Shown here: positions 47,186 through 60,065 of the stretch, piece after piece
Position numbering within the stretch: the first letter of the stretch is position 1
Layout of the letters: each line of letters begins with the position of its first letter
NCBI GenBank assembly: GCA_037176845.1
Contig: JAYKXP010000060.1
Span: forward strand, 62,001 to 126,000
Reading direction: 5' to 3'
Length of the DNA stretch: 64,000 nucleotides
DNA from: Paramarasmius palmivorus
Lineage: Eukaryota; Basidiomycota; Agaricomycetes; Agaricales; Marasmiaceae
Notes under the pieces: model-generated
Databases searched by the model: none
Told to the model about the DNA's origin: nothing
Seen by the model: only the letters and a program-made list of their open reading frames with translations
Program-made: the position numbers and the translations under genes

Positions 47186-48354
47186 TTATCCTACGCGACT
47201 ACCGAGCTGCCGATCGCGAGTTTCCAGAGTAGCGCTGGTTTGAGTACGCAGATTGAACGTCGTAGGAACATTCAAATCCGTTCGCAGTGCAGATCTTCTA
47301 ATATTACGAATCAAATAGCTACTCATACTGTTCTCAAGAGCTACATGCGGAGCCCCAAAAGCGCAGTCGGGTAGTCCGAACAGACTTTGAGCATACAGCA
47401 TACCCGCAAACATGACCATCGTCGTCACGATAAAGACTCTAGTAGGCTGGGTCAGTCGGTATCTCCGGTTAAGCGTAGATGTACTCACAAAAGATACTTT
47501 TGGCCATCTTGCCAAACTGTTCTCGAAAGTCCAAGTAAACCCTTTCCCCGTAAAAAGCTCCTGAGGTTTGATAACCTGTAAAGATTTGAGCTTGGTGATG
47601 GTTCAACAACAGTCTGAGAGGCAAGTTTGACAGAGATAGCCAAAAATGTAGACAGGTTGTAGAGTAATGGTGTGATTATCCCTGCACCCGCGAGATATTT
47701 GCGCCTCATGATGACAGTGCAATACGGACTTCCAGGGTGTATTTGCTCTCCGATCCCGGTGAATGGTGCGACCATCGAGGTTCCCACAACCACGAGTAAT
47801 CCTGAGAGAAAGCCGAGTTCGACACTTTTGACGCCTTGGTAGAATGCGCGTACACGGAGAAAGAAGAGGAAAGACGGAGTAGAGATGAGTGGAGGGACGG
47901 CGAGGAACATAAACCTGGTTATGGTCGAGCAATAGTTGTTGAGAGGTGTCGCTATATAACGGCCAGTTAGCCCGTTCAAGAATATTCCACATCGTTGGTT
48001 CTCACTGAACAATAGTGCATATGACACAAGGACGAAAAGAGCGTTCAACCTGTGGAAACATGCAATTAGAGGGGAAATGAAACTAGATCGTAAGTTAGCA
48101 CCTAGCCCAAAAGTATATGATAGTTGTCAATCTGATCCTTTGTTTCAAAAGGAGCTCGTATTCCGTTGAAATGTGCGTCAAAATATCCCAGACGAACATC
48201 TGGAGGCCGAAGTTTAGTGCCGTAGTCAGACGAAAAGGTCTATGTGACGCACCCCCAATGTTCCGACGACAATGTACGCGAGTCCTGGATATGGCGGAGC
48301 CGTATAGGCTACAAGTTGTATTTCTGAAGAGACGGTAGTTGTGCAGTTTTCCAT
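47186..48354 (-). CDS. Basidiomycete multi-spanning membrane protein, DUF6533-like (337 aa)
   Basis: By my splicing the exons are 48354-48253, 48199-48102, 48049-47489 and 47438-47186; their sum is 338 codons. It begins MENCTTTVSSEIQLVAYTAP. The WDILTHISTEYELLLKQRIR block resembles the DUF6533 signature found in large basidiomycete-specific membrane protein families. Several hydrophobic segments follow (LNALFVLVSYALLF, FMFLAVPPLISTPSFLFFL, LSGLLVVVGTSMV, LLYNLSTFLAISV, VFIVTTMVMFAGMLYAQSL), giving six to seven predicted spans. The C-terminal tail is polar. The function is unknown in the family. Confidence 0.75.
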
Positions 48355-48511
48355 TTTTGTAGATGAAGTGAGCGTTGGATCTAAAGGGGTGTAGTCTTAG
48401 TATTGTGTTGGAAATCGAGGGACAGTGAGCCTCAAGAAAGCATTGAATGGCGTCCGAAATGTGCAACCGAACATTGACGTGAATGCCTCGTCAACGAAGT
48501 AATTAAACACG

Positions 48512-49032
48512 ATGGCCCTGACGAGCGCACGGGCGGTCCTCTCGCAGGTTCTTCGCTTGAACTACCAGGTACGATGAGCGTACAAATCCTTGACCCGATC
48601 GCTGAACAATTGATTCATGATGTCAATGAAGAACGAGGAAATGAATCCTTAGGCCTTAGGGATTGATTTTCAAAAGCATGTGTAGCTGGGTCCCAGTGAG
48701 AAAGAGACTAGTTTTTAAGCCAAGGAACGTCAAAAACGCACCATTTGACGCTTCCGGCCGTGGACATCCTCCCTACAGCTTCTGAATCACTCGAGCGCTC
48801 TAACCTCACAAACCCAGTCCTGGTACACGGCCGAGCATACAACGACGAGCATCCGGTGATGGTAGTAGCGGATAAACAAGGGTTAGTGCCAAACCGCCCC
48901 ATCACTGATCAGCCAATCGCCTCTCTCGACACGATCGTAGTATCTCATTGGCTACTGGGTCAACGCGTCGCGTCGCGAGTATACAGATGTAAGGGTAACG
49001 ATAGCAATGGGACGAAAAGGTATAGGTTATAA
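48512..49032 (+). CDS. Possible small hypothetical gene
   Basis: I do not recognise it. A putative first exon, MALTSARAVLSQVLRLNYQ, looks like a mitochondrial presequence and ends at a gtacga donor. A second open stretch at about 48711-49032 reads HHLTLPAVDILPTASESLE and then VLVHGRAYNDEHPVMVVADK. The intron between them is not defined. It lies in the gap between the membrane protein and HAP3 genes, on the opposite strand to both. Confidence 0.3.
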
Positions 49033-49145
49033 TGATACAATGTTCTTGCGATACAATGTTTTCCGGTTTGGTCAGAATCTTGCGAGGGGGTTGTTAGCTG
49101 GAGACAATGTCAGGAAGTGAGCGGTGAATGTACCTACCTACATAT

Positions 49146-49845
49146 TCATTCTTCATCACCATGCCCCGTATTCTGATGTGCTCTACTGCTGCCGCTTGCA
49201 CCTGCCGGGTTCCCAGTTTGATGCTACCAAAACAAGTAAGAAACGAGTGTATTCATTGAAGAAGCCAAAAACGTTGCACATACGGCCCTCAGCTTAGCCA
49301 AATAAATCTTGAGGGTTTCCGCGTAGTTTTCGAATCCCAGGTTACCCATTGCGTATAGGATATCTTCGCCACCGATTCTATCGTAATGTATTGAGAAAAT
49401 ACGAAGAAATCAAGCAGAAAATCTTGGGCTCACGTCTTCCTCTTCTCATTTCCCGCCTTCTCCGCTGCCTCGCTCGTTATAAACGATATGAACTCCGACA
49501 CACACTCTTGTACGCATTCTTTTGCGTCTTTTGCGATTTTGGCTGTTGGTGGGACACTGGATTTCATGAGTCGTGAGACATTGGCTATCTGGTCTGGTGT
49601 TATTCTCCTTCAACGGCAATGAATGAACTAAGGCAAAGACACACGGGTAAAAACCGATCCTGTTCCCTGTACTCTCCGACCTCTGCATCTGTTATAGGTG
49701 CTGGCTCGGGTGGCTCTTGTTGCTCGACAGTGCTATCTGCATTTGGATGCGGTTGTATCGGCTGTTGTTGTTGGATAGGCTGAGGCTGCAGGGATTGGAC
49801 TTGTTGCTGCTGTGGTTGGGTATTGGGTATGGGTGCTGATGACAT
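49146..49845 (-). CDS. HAP3: CCAAT-binding factor subunit HAP3/NF-YB (175 aa)
   Basis: By my splicing the exons are 49845-49645, 49588-49434, 49377-49284 and 49223-49146; their sum is 176 codons. The N-terminus is Gln/Pro-rich ([20 protein letters not shown]). The histone-fold core follows from [20 protein letters not shown] through [40 protein letters not shown] and [20 protein letters not shown] to [11 protein letters not shown]. It matches the NF-YB core closely ([30 protein letters not shown]). The subunit pairs with HAP5/NF-YC and, with HAP2, binds CCAAT boxes in promoters. The C-terminus ([17 protein letters not shown]) is polar. Confidence 0.93.
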
Positions 49846-50253
49846 GGGCTCTGGAAGTAGTTCTGGTAGGCAAGGAATGCAACGAAGGCGTATACGATAG
49901 AGGTGGGAAGGGAAGCCGAGAACGGCAGCGACAACGACAACGATGGGAGTTTTCTGAACGGTCCAGACCTTTGGACGACCCAAGGTGATAAGATAAGATT
50001 TCACAATCGGACGATGCTGTTTTCCCAAATTTCCAGCGCGATCGAACAGGCTGTTCACGAGACCAAGTGCTGGATTTTACTGTTTGTATACATACCAGCG
50101 TAGTGGGTTACATTTTACTGCAGCTACAAGAACCTCCCGTCATGCTCGTTTGTCTAGCATTGCTGTGAAGGGTATGAAGTATGAAGCATGTAAAATCGGC
50201 ATGGAAAAAATGTCATAGCCATAACGCATAGTACACCAAGATCTAGCCTATGC

Positions 50254-50968
50254 TTATGCCTTGGTCTTCTTCACGGCCTTCCTAACCAGGTCTCTCCTCT
50301 GCTTCTTCTCGACCATCACCTTGAACCTGCCAAAGTCATTCAATGCCCGTCTCTTCTCAACGGCAGCCATCTTTTGTGCCCAGCTTGATTTTTGCCATTT
50401 CTCGAGAGTAGCCTCCTTCTCGAGGTACTTTTTGACGATGCCGGTGGTGGCACCACGTGGGAGTGTGCTGACGGTAAGGGGTGTGAGGACTAGGTGCTTG
50501 TAGGGGAAGGCTTGGCGAGGAACATTGGAGAGAGGGTTGTCGATTATTGCCTATAGAACCATTAGGGCCGAGTCTTTTTATAAGGGAAACAAGATAACGC
50601 ACCCGGTTGTGGTCAATGATCTCAGCAATGACGGCGATTTTGCCAGCATAGGGACCGGATTTGAGGAGGACAACTGTTGTCAATATCAGCACTCTGTATA
50701 CAACCGAATTTTACTAGAAACACACCTCGTCCAACCTCGACGAAACGTTTGAAATTTGATGATTCCTGCAGGACATCAGACGTCAGCGTACATCCACAAC
50801 CACTGCGAAAACAGACGAAGGTGCAAAATCCCTCCAACAATCTCGCAGCGTAATCCGCTTCATCCAAACAACCTTCTCCCAATCCATCCTTTCCCTGCCT
50901 ACCGTATCCTCCCATTCTACACCAAAGCATCCCAGATACGTATCCAGAGCAGACTACTCACCGGCATA
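50254..50968 (-). CDS. RPL14: 60S ribosomal protein eL14 (137 aa)
   Basis: By my splicing the exons are 50968-50963 (ATG CCG only), 50765-50726, 50673-50603 and 50550-50254; their sum is 138 codons. The sequence runs MPESSNFKRFVEVGRVVLLK, SGPYAGKIAVIAEIIDHNRA, IIDNPLSNVPRQAFPYKHLV, and a basic C-terminus ALNDFGRFKVMVEKKQRRDL + VRKAVKKTKA. The FVEVGRVV, GPYAGKIA, DFGRFKVM and KVAxx-type basic end match eukaryotic L14. A tiny first exon followed by a long first intron (197 nt) is a common layout for fungal ribosomal protein genes. Confidence 0.93.
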
Positions 50969-52218
50969 CTTTTATCTTGCTGAGTCCGGCGTTGGCGTTG
51001 ACGAGGGCGTTGTCCAGGCGGCGATGAAGTTTTAGTGTGTCGTGGGAACCGACTCGTGAGAAACTCGGTATTATGTCATCCCCTGTACCGGCACGTACTA
51101 TCTTGCCCGGCTCTTGCCTTGCTCTTGCCTACGGCCTACCGACCCCAACCTCAACCTTCCGGCTCAACAAGCTCTCTCTCCTGACGCAAAACTGGGTATT
51201 CGATCAGAATCTCGACTCCATAGCTTCTTTCTCATGCAGACTCGTTGTACATGCGTGCCGTTCTATTCTCAACCATGTTTATCAGCGCGAGATGCGACGG
51301 TGAGCTCGGTGTGTGGCCATGTAACCTAGATGTCGAAGTGGACGATTGGCTAGGTACTCAAGGAAGATGCCCTCTCAAGCTTCACATCGACTGGCTCCGA
51401 AGTGGAGGCTGGGCGCGACTCAACAGGTTGTACAATAGACTAAACAAGCGGTTTCACACAGTGGGGTCAGTCACCGAGGCTTCGTAGCAACTACATGCAC
51501 ACGAGCATTAGGATAGGTTTCTGAGTATCTGCCAACATATCTGGCGATACAAGACCGTCTTCCATAACAGATGTCAATCCTACGCCACTTCATTTGACAA
51601 TGATCATGCGTGCGGTCTTGTATTGAGACGAGATTTCAGAAGTTTGGAGGATATTGACACCGACTCTGCCCCCTGTGAGTGCCGTTCGGCATCGTCACAT
51701 CAAAGATATTATCTTTCTCACTGAATGCAATATCGATATAACAGATCAATCGACCGATGTTTATCGATATCCTCTCTTCACCTTACTCAGGCCCATTCGA
51801 GGAGGAACTTGCCTGTGCGTTCCGGCCTTATTAGTAAGGCGACCATGGTCGAGCACAGTGGTGGAATAACACTGTGTCTAACGTTTTGGCAGAGAAATTT
51901 TGCGTTCTCTGTAACGATACATGCAACTTTGAAGGCGAAGAATTTCCAGAACTTTGGCTATCGTCTTTTGTCTACCCAAATTAAATCTCCTTGGAGAAAA
52001 CGAATGACATGAATATTTGCATGTCTTGGAGTCCCACAACTAAGCAACATCTACCAGCGTACCTGGTGTTTCCTGGAGTTGTGAGTCATTGCTATGTTCG
52101 TGATACAGAGACTTATCCTGAAATGTCGTCAGGTTATTGATGATTATTTTTTTAATGAAACACTCCTCGTAGTGAGATGTCCTTTAAAATCCAAGTCTTC
52201 GTGATATCTTAGTTCTGC
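50969..52218 (+). other. Mostly non-coding; possible F-box-type gene fragment at 51245-51490
   Basis: A frame at about 51290-51440 reads NLDVEVDDWLGTQGRCPLKL then HIDWLRSGGWARLNRLYNRL. This resembles the segment after the F-box in agaricomycete F-box/LRR-like proteins, where a CPL-L-I motif is common. No start, F-box or downstream leucine-rich part could be joined to it, so it is listed as a relic and not a gene. The rest of the stretch shows nothing. Confidence 0.3.
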
Positions 52219-54345
52219 ATGGCCTACTTCTCTGGATCCCGATATCTAACGTTCAACCAATGCTACTTCACTGCAGCTCGCGACGTGTTCTTTGAACAGC
52301 GTCCCGTCTTTGTGACTAGTGCGGAAGCGGTACCAAAGACGATGGTGAGGTCTCCTGCATAAAGGGATTCATTGAACTGATTGCGAAAAAAGGACTACAA
52401 AACCGTGTCCGTTGGAGATATCATTCTCTCACAACCCGTCACCGATGCTCATGAACTCGAGCTCCCTCTTTGCAACGTATCGCCTGCACTGCAACGTCTC
52501 AAAGCAAGCAACCCTTTCAAGATGCGGCTCGAACAGAAAACCGTGAAAGTTATCAGGACAGTTCAGACTGCACGTATTGTCGGTCAAGGCTTGGACTCGG
52601 AAAGATTTACGATGGTCAGCTATCGGTCCTTGAACCCAGGGTCTATGGACGATTTTTTAGTATGTCCTCGTCTCTGTCTCTCTTTAGGCTGGTAGATGTA
52701 TCACAACAGGTCTGGAAACGAGACTATGATTTGTTTGCCAAAGCAAGGTCCGATATTGAACCTCAGCTGAAGCGTACTGTAACCTACTGACGGCATTTTA
52801 CCTAGACATGCCAATATCCTGCAACTGTTTGGTCTTACTTCCTCCGGGATGCATGGGTTGTTGTTTCACGAGGGTAGGCGACTTTACTTTTTGTCTCTGC
52901 CACTCAAAGCCAATGCCTGCGCCAGAGTTCATTACTATGAAATGTGCTTCTCAGCAATACCAGAATCACCGCAGTGACCCGTTTGTCTATTCCTATTTAA
53001 CATTCAAATATGTAAGGCGTTTATTTCAAGAGCACAGCCATCATACTGACTCTTGTCTCCATCAGCTGGTAACAGCAGAGGAGGTTTATCGTTTTTCACC
53101 GGGGGTTTTCAAAGTACGCTTGTTGGCTCTATGTTACTGTAGATGCACCGCTTACCCAACGTAGGGCTCTATCGAAACCTCTCAATGGTTATACAATCCT
53201 AAAAACCAAACTTTTACCTTCTTCTCGATGGAACCTGTGAAGAATTACACAGGCAGTTCGCCACCTCTTCTCGGCCCCTTCTTTTCGGATAGCCTCGGTG
53301 ATGGTCGTTCTTTCGACGGAATACAGATCAGCGGGCCAATTCCCACATCTTTTGAAGAGGCGCAGTTCATCGTAGACCCGGTTACGCGCATGGCCTCTGA
53401 CTACCTGAAGTCTATCGCGTGGATTGGACTCCGAGAAGAGGTTGTTCGACCTCTGAAGCAAAAAATGATCCCATTCGGCGTTGTGATATCGAAGTCAACC
53501 AGTGGACACTTGGGTCCCATCCTTGGAACAATACCTCTGCGAAGGTTGGAGATGCCACAGTGGCACTTTTTATCGACACATTCATTTTGGCCCGGGTCCC
53601 AAGTGCGACATGAAATGGACAAATCTCCTGGTAAGAACCTATCCCCGTGACACTGTCGCTCTCTGAATATCCGGGATAGGCTCTTCAAAGTTCAGGTTGA
53701 TCTTTGGCCCCCACCAAGGACTCGAAGGCGCGATCGTACTCAGATTCTCCTTGACGTGCCCCTACAAGAGCCGGATCGAGAATCGCGCTGCATTCCTAAG
53801 CCAGTGTTTTCGGTTTTGCGAGCAATGTGCCAGCGATACCAATTGTGGTGATTGTTCTCCATAAAATCTGACGCCAAGCAACTGTTCACGAAGAGCTTTA
53901 GTATTCGTCGACTATGTACAGGTCGAGATCTCTGCGGAGATGTCCCTTCGTCCTCTACCAGCTCCACTTTATCTATTTGTGTATCCAATGCAACCTCAAA
54001 CCGTGGACGGAACGATATACACGGCGTGGCCGAAAGAAAATTCCTACTTCTGGTCGTTTGACCCGACCGGAGGTTGTCGCGTACCAGAGGATGACCATAG
54101 ATTCTATGGTCTGCCAGCACTGGATATTTCGGTGTCAGTAGGTACCCGATGGAATGTCAGGCACTATCGAGCCGTACGAGGGTATCTGGAAATGAAAGGA
54201 TACGATTTACTTGGCGTGAAATATGCAGAAGAGCACGGGTATCCCATTCTTGACCGTATGTCCTCGTGTATACATGATGATTGGAAAGCGTGCTAAACCT
54301 TTTATGTTCGTAACAGGATGCGAAATGAATGACCTGCAGTGTTGA
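52219..54345 (+). CDS. Basidiomycete kinase-like family protein, multi-exon
   Basis: The start is MAYFSGSRYLTFNQCYFTAA. Exons further on give DYKTVSVGDIILSQPV, QTARIVGQGLDSERFTMVSY (kinase N-lobe-like), then VWKRDYDLFAKAR joined by an intron (52777-52805) to HANILQLFGLTSSGMHGLLF, the RHPNILQLFG-type block typical of a large agaricomycete family. Later exons encode WFYNPKNQTFTFFS and a C-terminal YFWSFDPTGGCRVPEDD ... RHYRAVRGYLEMKGYDLLGV ... HGYPILDRCEMNDLQC with stop at 54345. I see no catalytic HRD or DFG motif, so it is likely a pseudokinase fold. The exons between 53100 and 53900 change frame more than once, and the model there is not settled; the gene may be partly decayed. Confidence 0.5.
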
Positions 54346-54508
54346 CAGAAGAGTTCCAATCGCATGGCTTGTCAGCTGCTCTGTCCATTTGTCGGACACG
54401 TTTGATAGTACTTGATTTGGAATTATAAAGTACTATAAAGTCGACTACTAGACCGCCCAGAGCTTCAAAACACAGCCTATCCTGTATCTTGTTACACACT
54501 CCGATACT

Positions 54509-55042
54509 ATGTGCCCCATCATAGAATCCCAATCAGCGTCCATCGATATCAGTGGACCAACGCGATGCGTAATCTGTAGAGTTGGGCATACCCCCGCCGG
54601 TATAGTTTGTCCAGGTATGTTTTGTGTTCGCACAAACATGTACGCCCGACCTGAGTTGCAACTGACTTGATGTATTCTCTGCGCAGTGCCAAACTGCGAT
54701 CTAGAAGTCGATGTCATTTTGAGACTGAAGAAAAGCGAGAAGTTGTTTGGTTCTCATCGTACAAACCTCCGGATCTTTTATCCTGGCATGCCACACAGCG
54801 AGCTAGACGATGTTGTCAGCGAACTCGAACATCCTCTTCTACCCCGTGTCACGTTCAATACGCTTGAACCTCGCGTCATGGAGCTCTTCCTAGACTTTGC
54901 GCACAATCAAAGATTTCCGACTTTGGCAAACGAGACGACCTCGACGCTCGATATGCTGGAGGAGGAAGCCAGGAGATACAACAACTTGATTGCGCAACGA
55001 GAGATAGAGAAAGTTAAACCGTCAGCCGACCGCCTTCAGTGA
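54509..55042 (+). CDS. Small BTB/POZ-like domain protein (153 aa)
   Basis: By my splicing the exons are 54509-54614 and 54687-55042; their sum is 154 codons. The N-terminus has a CxxC-type pattern (CVICRVGHTPAGIVC). Then VPNCDLEVDVILRLKKSEKL, FGSHRTNLRIFYPGM and LEPRVMELFLDFAHNQRFPT follow the layout of the basidiomycete BTB domain (D-V-x-L-R-S-x-D, F-x-x-H-R-x-N-L, L-E-L-L-x-x-F-x-H-x-Q-R). The C-terminal half is charged and helical. Proteins of this family are thought to be substrate adaptors; a role here is not evident. The domain seems cut short at the C-terminal end. Confidence 0.6.
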
Positions 55043-55186
55043 ATTAGAAAAGCAGGTGATTAATGTATGCCTCGTATAGCTAGAGAAAGCCCTACAAATT
55101 GAATGTACAACAGATTATTACTGCTATGTATATGTACGACGACGATTCCGAAAGGAGAAGTAAATCATAAGAGGTAATCATGTTTT

Positions 55187-56911
55187 CTAGGACTGGAATA
55201 CGTGGACATTGTCCACGAAGACATATGCTGGGAAGTTTCCGCCTTTGAAAGCAAATTCGTCATTCCCATTCGCAACAACGCTGACCTCATGATATGTCCA
55301 ACCAGCGTACCCAAGGTTGAAAGTCTGCACGTCATGGCCATTCCAGGAGACAGTGACATATGCACTTGCCTGTTGCTGTGGCGCATTCCAGGAAGTCCAG
55401 GTGAAGAACTGAACAACGTAGGTCTGCCCAGGAACAGTGGCCAGAGGACTCGCAGGCTTCAATGTACCTGGGAAAGCATCTGCACCATTAGCAGATCCCA
55501 GGATAGCCACCCCGTTACCAGAGTGGGCATAAGGCTTGTAATGGAAGATAGTTGCGTCGAGGTTTCCTCCTGAGGGAGAGATTCCGATCCATGTGTTTGT
55601 GGAAGTAGTGTAGCAGAAGTCTTCCCCGTTGGCACATTGGTAGCCTTCAAAGTCACCGTCTGGTACGACACTCTTGCGGCGGTAGCCCCGGGATTGGGTT
55701 ACTTTGAGGTCACCCTGGCCGTAGTTGGTAACGGTGGATGCGTCGGTTACTTCGTAGTACTGTGCAGGTCTGTGAGCAGAAGACAACTGATACTTGGCTC
55801 GTGAAGACCTACCATTGAGCATGTGTAGGTCTGCGGCTTATCACTGAACACTGCTCTCCAGATGTTGAAGAATTTGCAGGCGCCTCCTTGACTATCGACA
55901 CCCCGCTTGGCACATAGATCTGCACATGCCTGCACGTCGTAGCGATCAAGGAATGCGAAGCCCATGTACTGCACATCAGGGACTACGATTAGTGCAAATT
56001 AGAGCATATTTTCGACGAACTCACGCCTGGTGCATTGTTAGCTCCTTCCAAAGGACCAAAAACCAATTCGTAGCCGTCTGGAGTCGGGATATCCACCCAT
56101 TGTTCGAGAGCATATCCACTACTTTGCTGAATATAGGTTAAACCGCCGGGAGCTGGATATAGCTGTTGTCCACCCATGTTTGTCTTCTCAGCGGCAGTAT
56201 GGACGTCTCCGTACACGGCGCACTTCAGGTTGGAACCCTCGGAAAATTCGTGATCCAATCCCGGATTATTGAATTCGTAATAAAGGTTAGCGAACACTAA
56301 GAAGTTGAGGTTCAGTTCAGGCTGAGAGATGGCAGAGCGGTCGCTTACCACATCCAGAAACTCGATCGCAGAACGCAAGGCATGGTTCTATACTGTAGGT
56401 GTTGTTGGGAACGATTGTGTAGGTGAGATACGCGGTGCCCTGGATAGACCCGTCACGATCATTCGGACCAGTACCCGTTCCAGCGAAAACCTGTTTGTAG
56501 TTCCCCAGATTCTGACGCCTGAACCGTGCGCTTGCGGCACGTTCCTGAAGGAGAGCACGCCGCGTCGGCGTATTGGATACGGGGATAGAAGTGTCAAGCA
56601 CATTTCCATCTACGGCGGTGACAGCGGTTTCCGGAGGAGGTTGATTTGGTGGTGCGTCTCCAGTCGCGCCTCCTTTCTGGTCAACCTGAGCGACAGTCGC
56701 TGCAATAGACGATGAATCAGTCGATGTGCCGCTCAAATCTAATGCATTGGTGTTGGCAGAGGGATCGGCGCGGTCCACAGGATAAACGAAGGCATCTGTG
56801 TTTAAATAATTGTCAGTGAAATGAGGCCATGCAATCCTGGTGCAGATTTCACGTACTAGTGCCAGCGACCACTAGGGTGACAAGGGCGATAAAGCGACTT
56901 GGAGAGAACAT
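55187..56911 (-). CDS. Secreted fruit-body-specific-protein-like protein (500 aa)
   Basis: By my splicing the exons are 56911-56857, 56795-56349, 56296-56025, 55968-55813 and 55759-55187; their sum is 501 codons. The signal peptide is MFSPSRFIALVTLVVAG. A Ser/Thr/Pro-rich region follows, with a possible basic processing site (PTRRALLQERAASARFRR). Cys-rich blocks (YSIEPCLAFCDRVSGC, FANLYYEFNNPG, YDVQACADLCAKRG) resemble the agaricomycete fruit-body-specific protein family. The C-terminal part (VVPDGDFEGYQC, PGQTYVVQFFTWTSWN, FVDNVHVFQS) looks like a beta-sandwich carbohydrate-binding-like fold. A TATA box lies 70 nt upstream. The function is unknown; extracellular location is inferred from the signal peptide. 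Confidence 0.75.
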
Positions 56912-56980
56912 CGAGAGAACAGATTACTTGAAGGGAAGGCAGAGGTGCTCTGGTAAAGAAGTAGCTCAAGAACCGATGGC

Positions 56981-56990
56981 TTTTATAGCC
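56981..56990 (-). promoter_or_regulatory. TATA box of the fruit-body-type gene
   Basis: On the minus strand the sequence reads ggctataaaa, about 70 nt before the ATG at 56911. It is a good match to a TATA box, fitting a strongly regulated secreted-protein gene. Confidence 0.6.
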
Positions 56991-59900
56991 TAACATTCAA
57001 GCCTTCGTCGCATTCGGAAAGGCGTCGCAACGCTTCGTACCTTGGCGGCATCTGTTCTGCCCGAGAGCCGTCGAATAGAGTGGACTACCAATTCGCCCGA
57101 GCGCCACGCGAGATAGAGAACATTGATGTGTAGTGGACACCGGGAGGCGGCTTGACACGTATCATGGACCTAATTCACAACAATGAAGTCGGTATTTCAC
57201 TTTCCCCAGGTGTAGTATGGCCTCGAGGTAAGGCATGGAATGAACTAATATGTCCACTGGTGGACTCCTATCAGGAACAAGGTACCCAATGAGTTTGCTG
57301 TGGCGCTTTTAGGAACGAGCAGTACATACCTCCCGGATGGAAATGTGGGTGTATATTCAACAATTTTGCTCTCATTCTCGTCAAGTCCAACCCACAACTG
57401 TGAATAAGGCCTCAATTATCCAACTGGGAGCAAATAAGATGAGCTTGTGCATCGTTAATTACGTCTTGACAATTCGAAAGTATCGGTGTCTGGACTGCTG
57501 TCTGAAGCTGTGACTGTCAGTGTCTGCTGAGATCCATCCCGATGCCAACAATGAAGCTCACAGATTCCGGTATATGGTAAAGGCTGGTATACAGTTTCCA
57601 TATATGAATACCAGCTCGAGGGTCGGAAAGTTTCACTGTTTTATAGCTCTTTTGACCAAAAAGCGCAAGGTTGAAGATAACTTCATTGCGAAGGCTTCTT
57701 CGTTCGGAGAACGTCGCTAGCAATGGTTCTTGAGTGAGTGTCAGGCCAGACATTGAAACGAAAACGTACCTCAAGCCCCAGAAACTGCCAGATACTCTAC
57801 GCCTATAAGCAGGGATATTCGAACTAGAATTTCACCTAGACAGCTAGACTGAGATCCTGAGACTCAGCCAACCTTCATGAAAACGGTTGGGTCGAGTCGT
57901 CTGGTTGAATAATAATTGACCCGCAGGCGTCGGTGGACAAGGGAGGTACAGCTTCAGCATATTGAAATGGGGGTTTGTTCCCCCTCAAAGCATCGAGTAC
58001 ATTGTAATGGATGGCTCAGGATATTCGTGACGATAGGCTGAGATGGTGAGAAACAGGTGAAAAGAGAATTCGAAGCCACGGCTAATTTGCTTGTGTTTGA
58101 CAAGTCTTTCCATTGACTCAGCTTGGCACCCTCAGATTCACAGTTCACATGCATCCCACAATCATCATCTCGGATGCCAGCCTTTTGCCAAAAGTCAATG
58201 GTCCTAACATTATCTGGCTATCTACCGACCGCATCATTTGGAACACTGCTCTTGAGGTGAAACACTCCCATGAATTGGGGGAAAGATGTGCGTAGCCTGT
58301 TTATTCCTCTGGAAACCATGTTGCTTAATTGGGGCCTTGTTTTACAGTATATGTGTCGCTGAGTGCATGGAACTACTACCAGTGTATATCAGTAAAGGAT
58401 CATATAGACATTTCGATGCTTATCCCTAGTCGTCCGCAGGTTTTTCTCGTTCTTACCTGTAACCTGTCAAAACGGGACGCTCATCATTCTTCATAGCCTT
58501 CTTCGTTGACACGCCAAACTTCTGCATCTGCCCGACTTCCACGCAACTAATCAGAGTGCTTGATGATATGTTTTTATCCAGGCGATAAAGTGTATATCAG
58601 CTCTGGAAGGCGTTAGGACGTTGTTGGGTTGTACGGGCCACAGCCCCTCACATATCTTCACTGATTCTCACCAACGGCGTACAATACCCTTCACCAGGAA
58701 AGGACACTGAAAGTCAGGTTCGTTTACACGGGCCATACAATCTCGAGGTGAGCTGTGTCCATCACGGCGGACCAGACGTCAACGGTTGATCTCGGTATAC
58801 TTTACAGTCCTAAGCCTCGGTACCGCTCAGTAGACTGATCGTTATCCATCATCTGTCTCATTCGTTGTAACAAAAGGTCGGGTAACTCTGAGGTTCCAAG
58901 ACTATTTCGAGCGAGCGCAGTGAACTTCAGTAAGCCGCCTTTTCTTCTCAATCACGATACATACTGGCACTCATTCGTGATTTAAAGGCACAGTCACCGC
59001 AGCATCTAGTCCTAACACGGTCAATACGGAAGTTACCAGCAATCTGGACCATATTTCGACAGTCACTTGCCCCTGCAAATTGAATGTACTTCTACTGCCC
59101 ACCACCACCGAGGGTTGTTGTAGAATTAATTAATGCTCGGCTTTCACTCGCCAGGCCTGGGGTCGCGACACACATGGTACCCACACCTCGAGCTGATGTT
59201 TCATCGGTACCAAGCCCCCGAATTATCACATCCCGTACCACATCCGTATTATTTTGGCCAAGGAACGTTCATTGCTGGCGACTACGATCAAAGCTCTTTG
59301 TCACATTCGGTCTCACACTGACAGTAGGAGGCTATTTGATTGGTGTACCTGAAAGAATGCTGATGCCTTTCCTACCACTATCTAGGTGTGGCAATCAGGG
59401 CCGGTGAACGACTTCTTTTTGCGACTAATTCCAGGAACCAATACAGATTCCATGGTATCGAACCAATGACTCCCACCATTGGATAGGCTGTCGAGCGCCT
59501 CAAGGGTTTTCGGTCTCATTCAGGCAATGATGTACTATGTTGATCGTTTGTCTATGTCGTTCCTTGCTCGGTTTGGCGGTCATTCCGACATTTCGCCGTT
59601 CGGTCAACCAATCTACCGCCGGCTACACTTCTGCGCTATACGACCCGTAGGAAACTTCAAAGCACGACTGCCTTTGTCTGGATCCTCGTGAAGAAGCAGT
59701 CATGGATACGGCCAGTGAGAGTACACTTTTGTACGCTCCAGAATCGGTAGGACTCAGCTCAATTGCCCAAGATTTATTACAACGAGTCATCTCAGGCTGT
59801 CAGTCCACGTACGTGTTCCCGGCACCATCGTCAATGCATAGCTCATCTGTTTCTCAGGACTTGACGGGCATTAAATGCCTGAGATTATGTGAGTACCCTC

Positions 59901-60057
59901 CTATCAACGGGAAGGGCGATGCTATGGATCGTGCACGACATATCAGGTAGGTATTTGGGCTACATACCAGTGGGGTTATAGGTGTTGTTTCCGCGACTAA
60001 CATAACGATACAGCAAGTCGTAGATTTGTATCTTTTCTCAGGACTAGAGTCTGAAGC
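56991..60057. other. Gene-poor 3-kb region
   Basis: Only short frames are seen. A stretch at about 59120-59330 (RYQAPELSHPVPHPYYFGQG) is somewhat protein-like but connects to nothing recognisable. It is probably intergenic DNA with a decayed gene. Confidence 0.4.
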
Positions 60058-60065
60058 TATAAAAA
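60058..60065 (+). promoter_or_regulatory. TATA box of the DyP gene
   Basis: The sequence tataaaaa lies about 90 nt upstream of the DyP start codon. Position and sequence fit a core promoter element. Confidence 0.6.
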
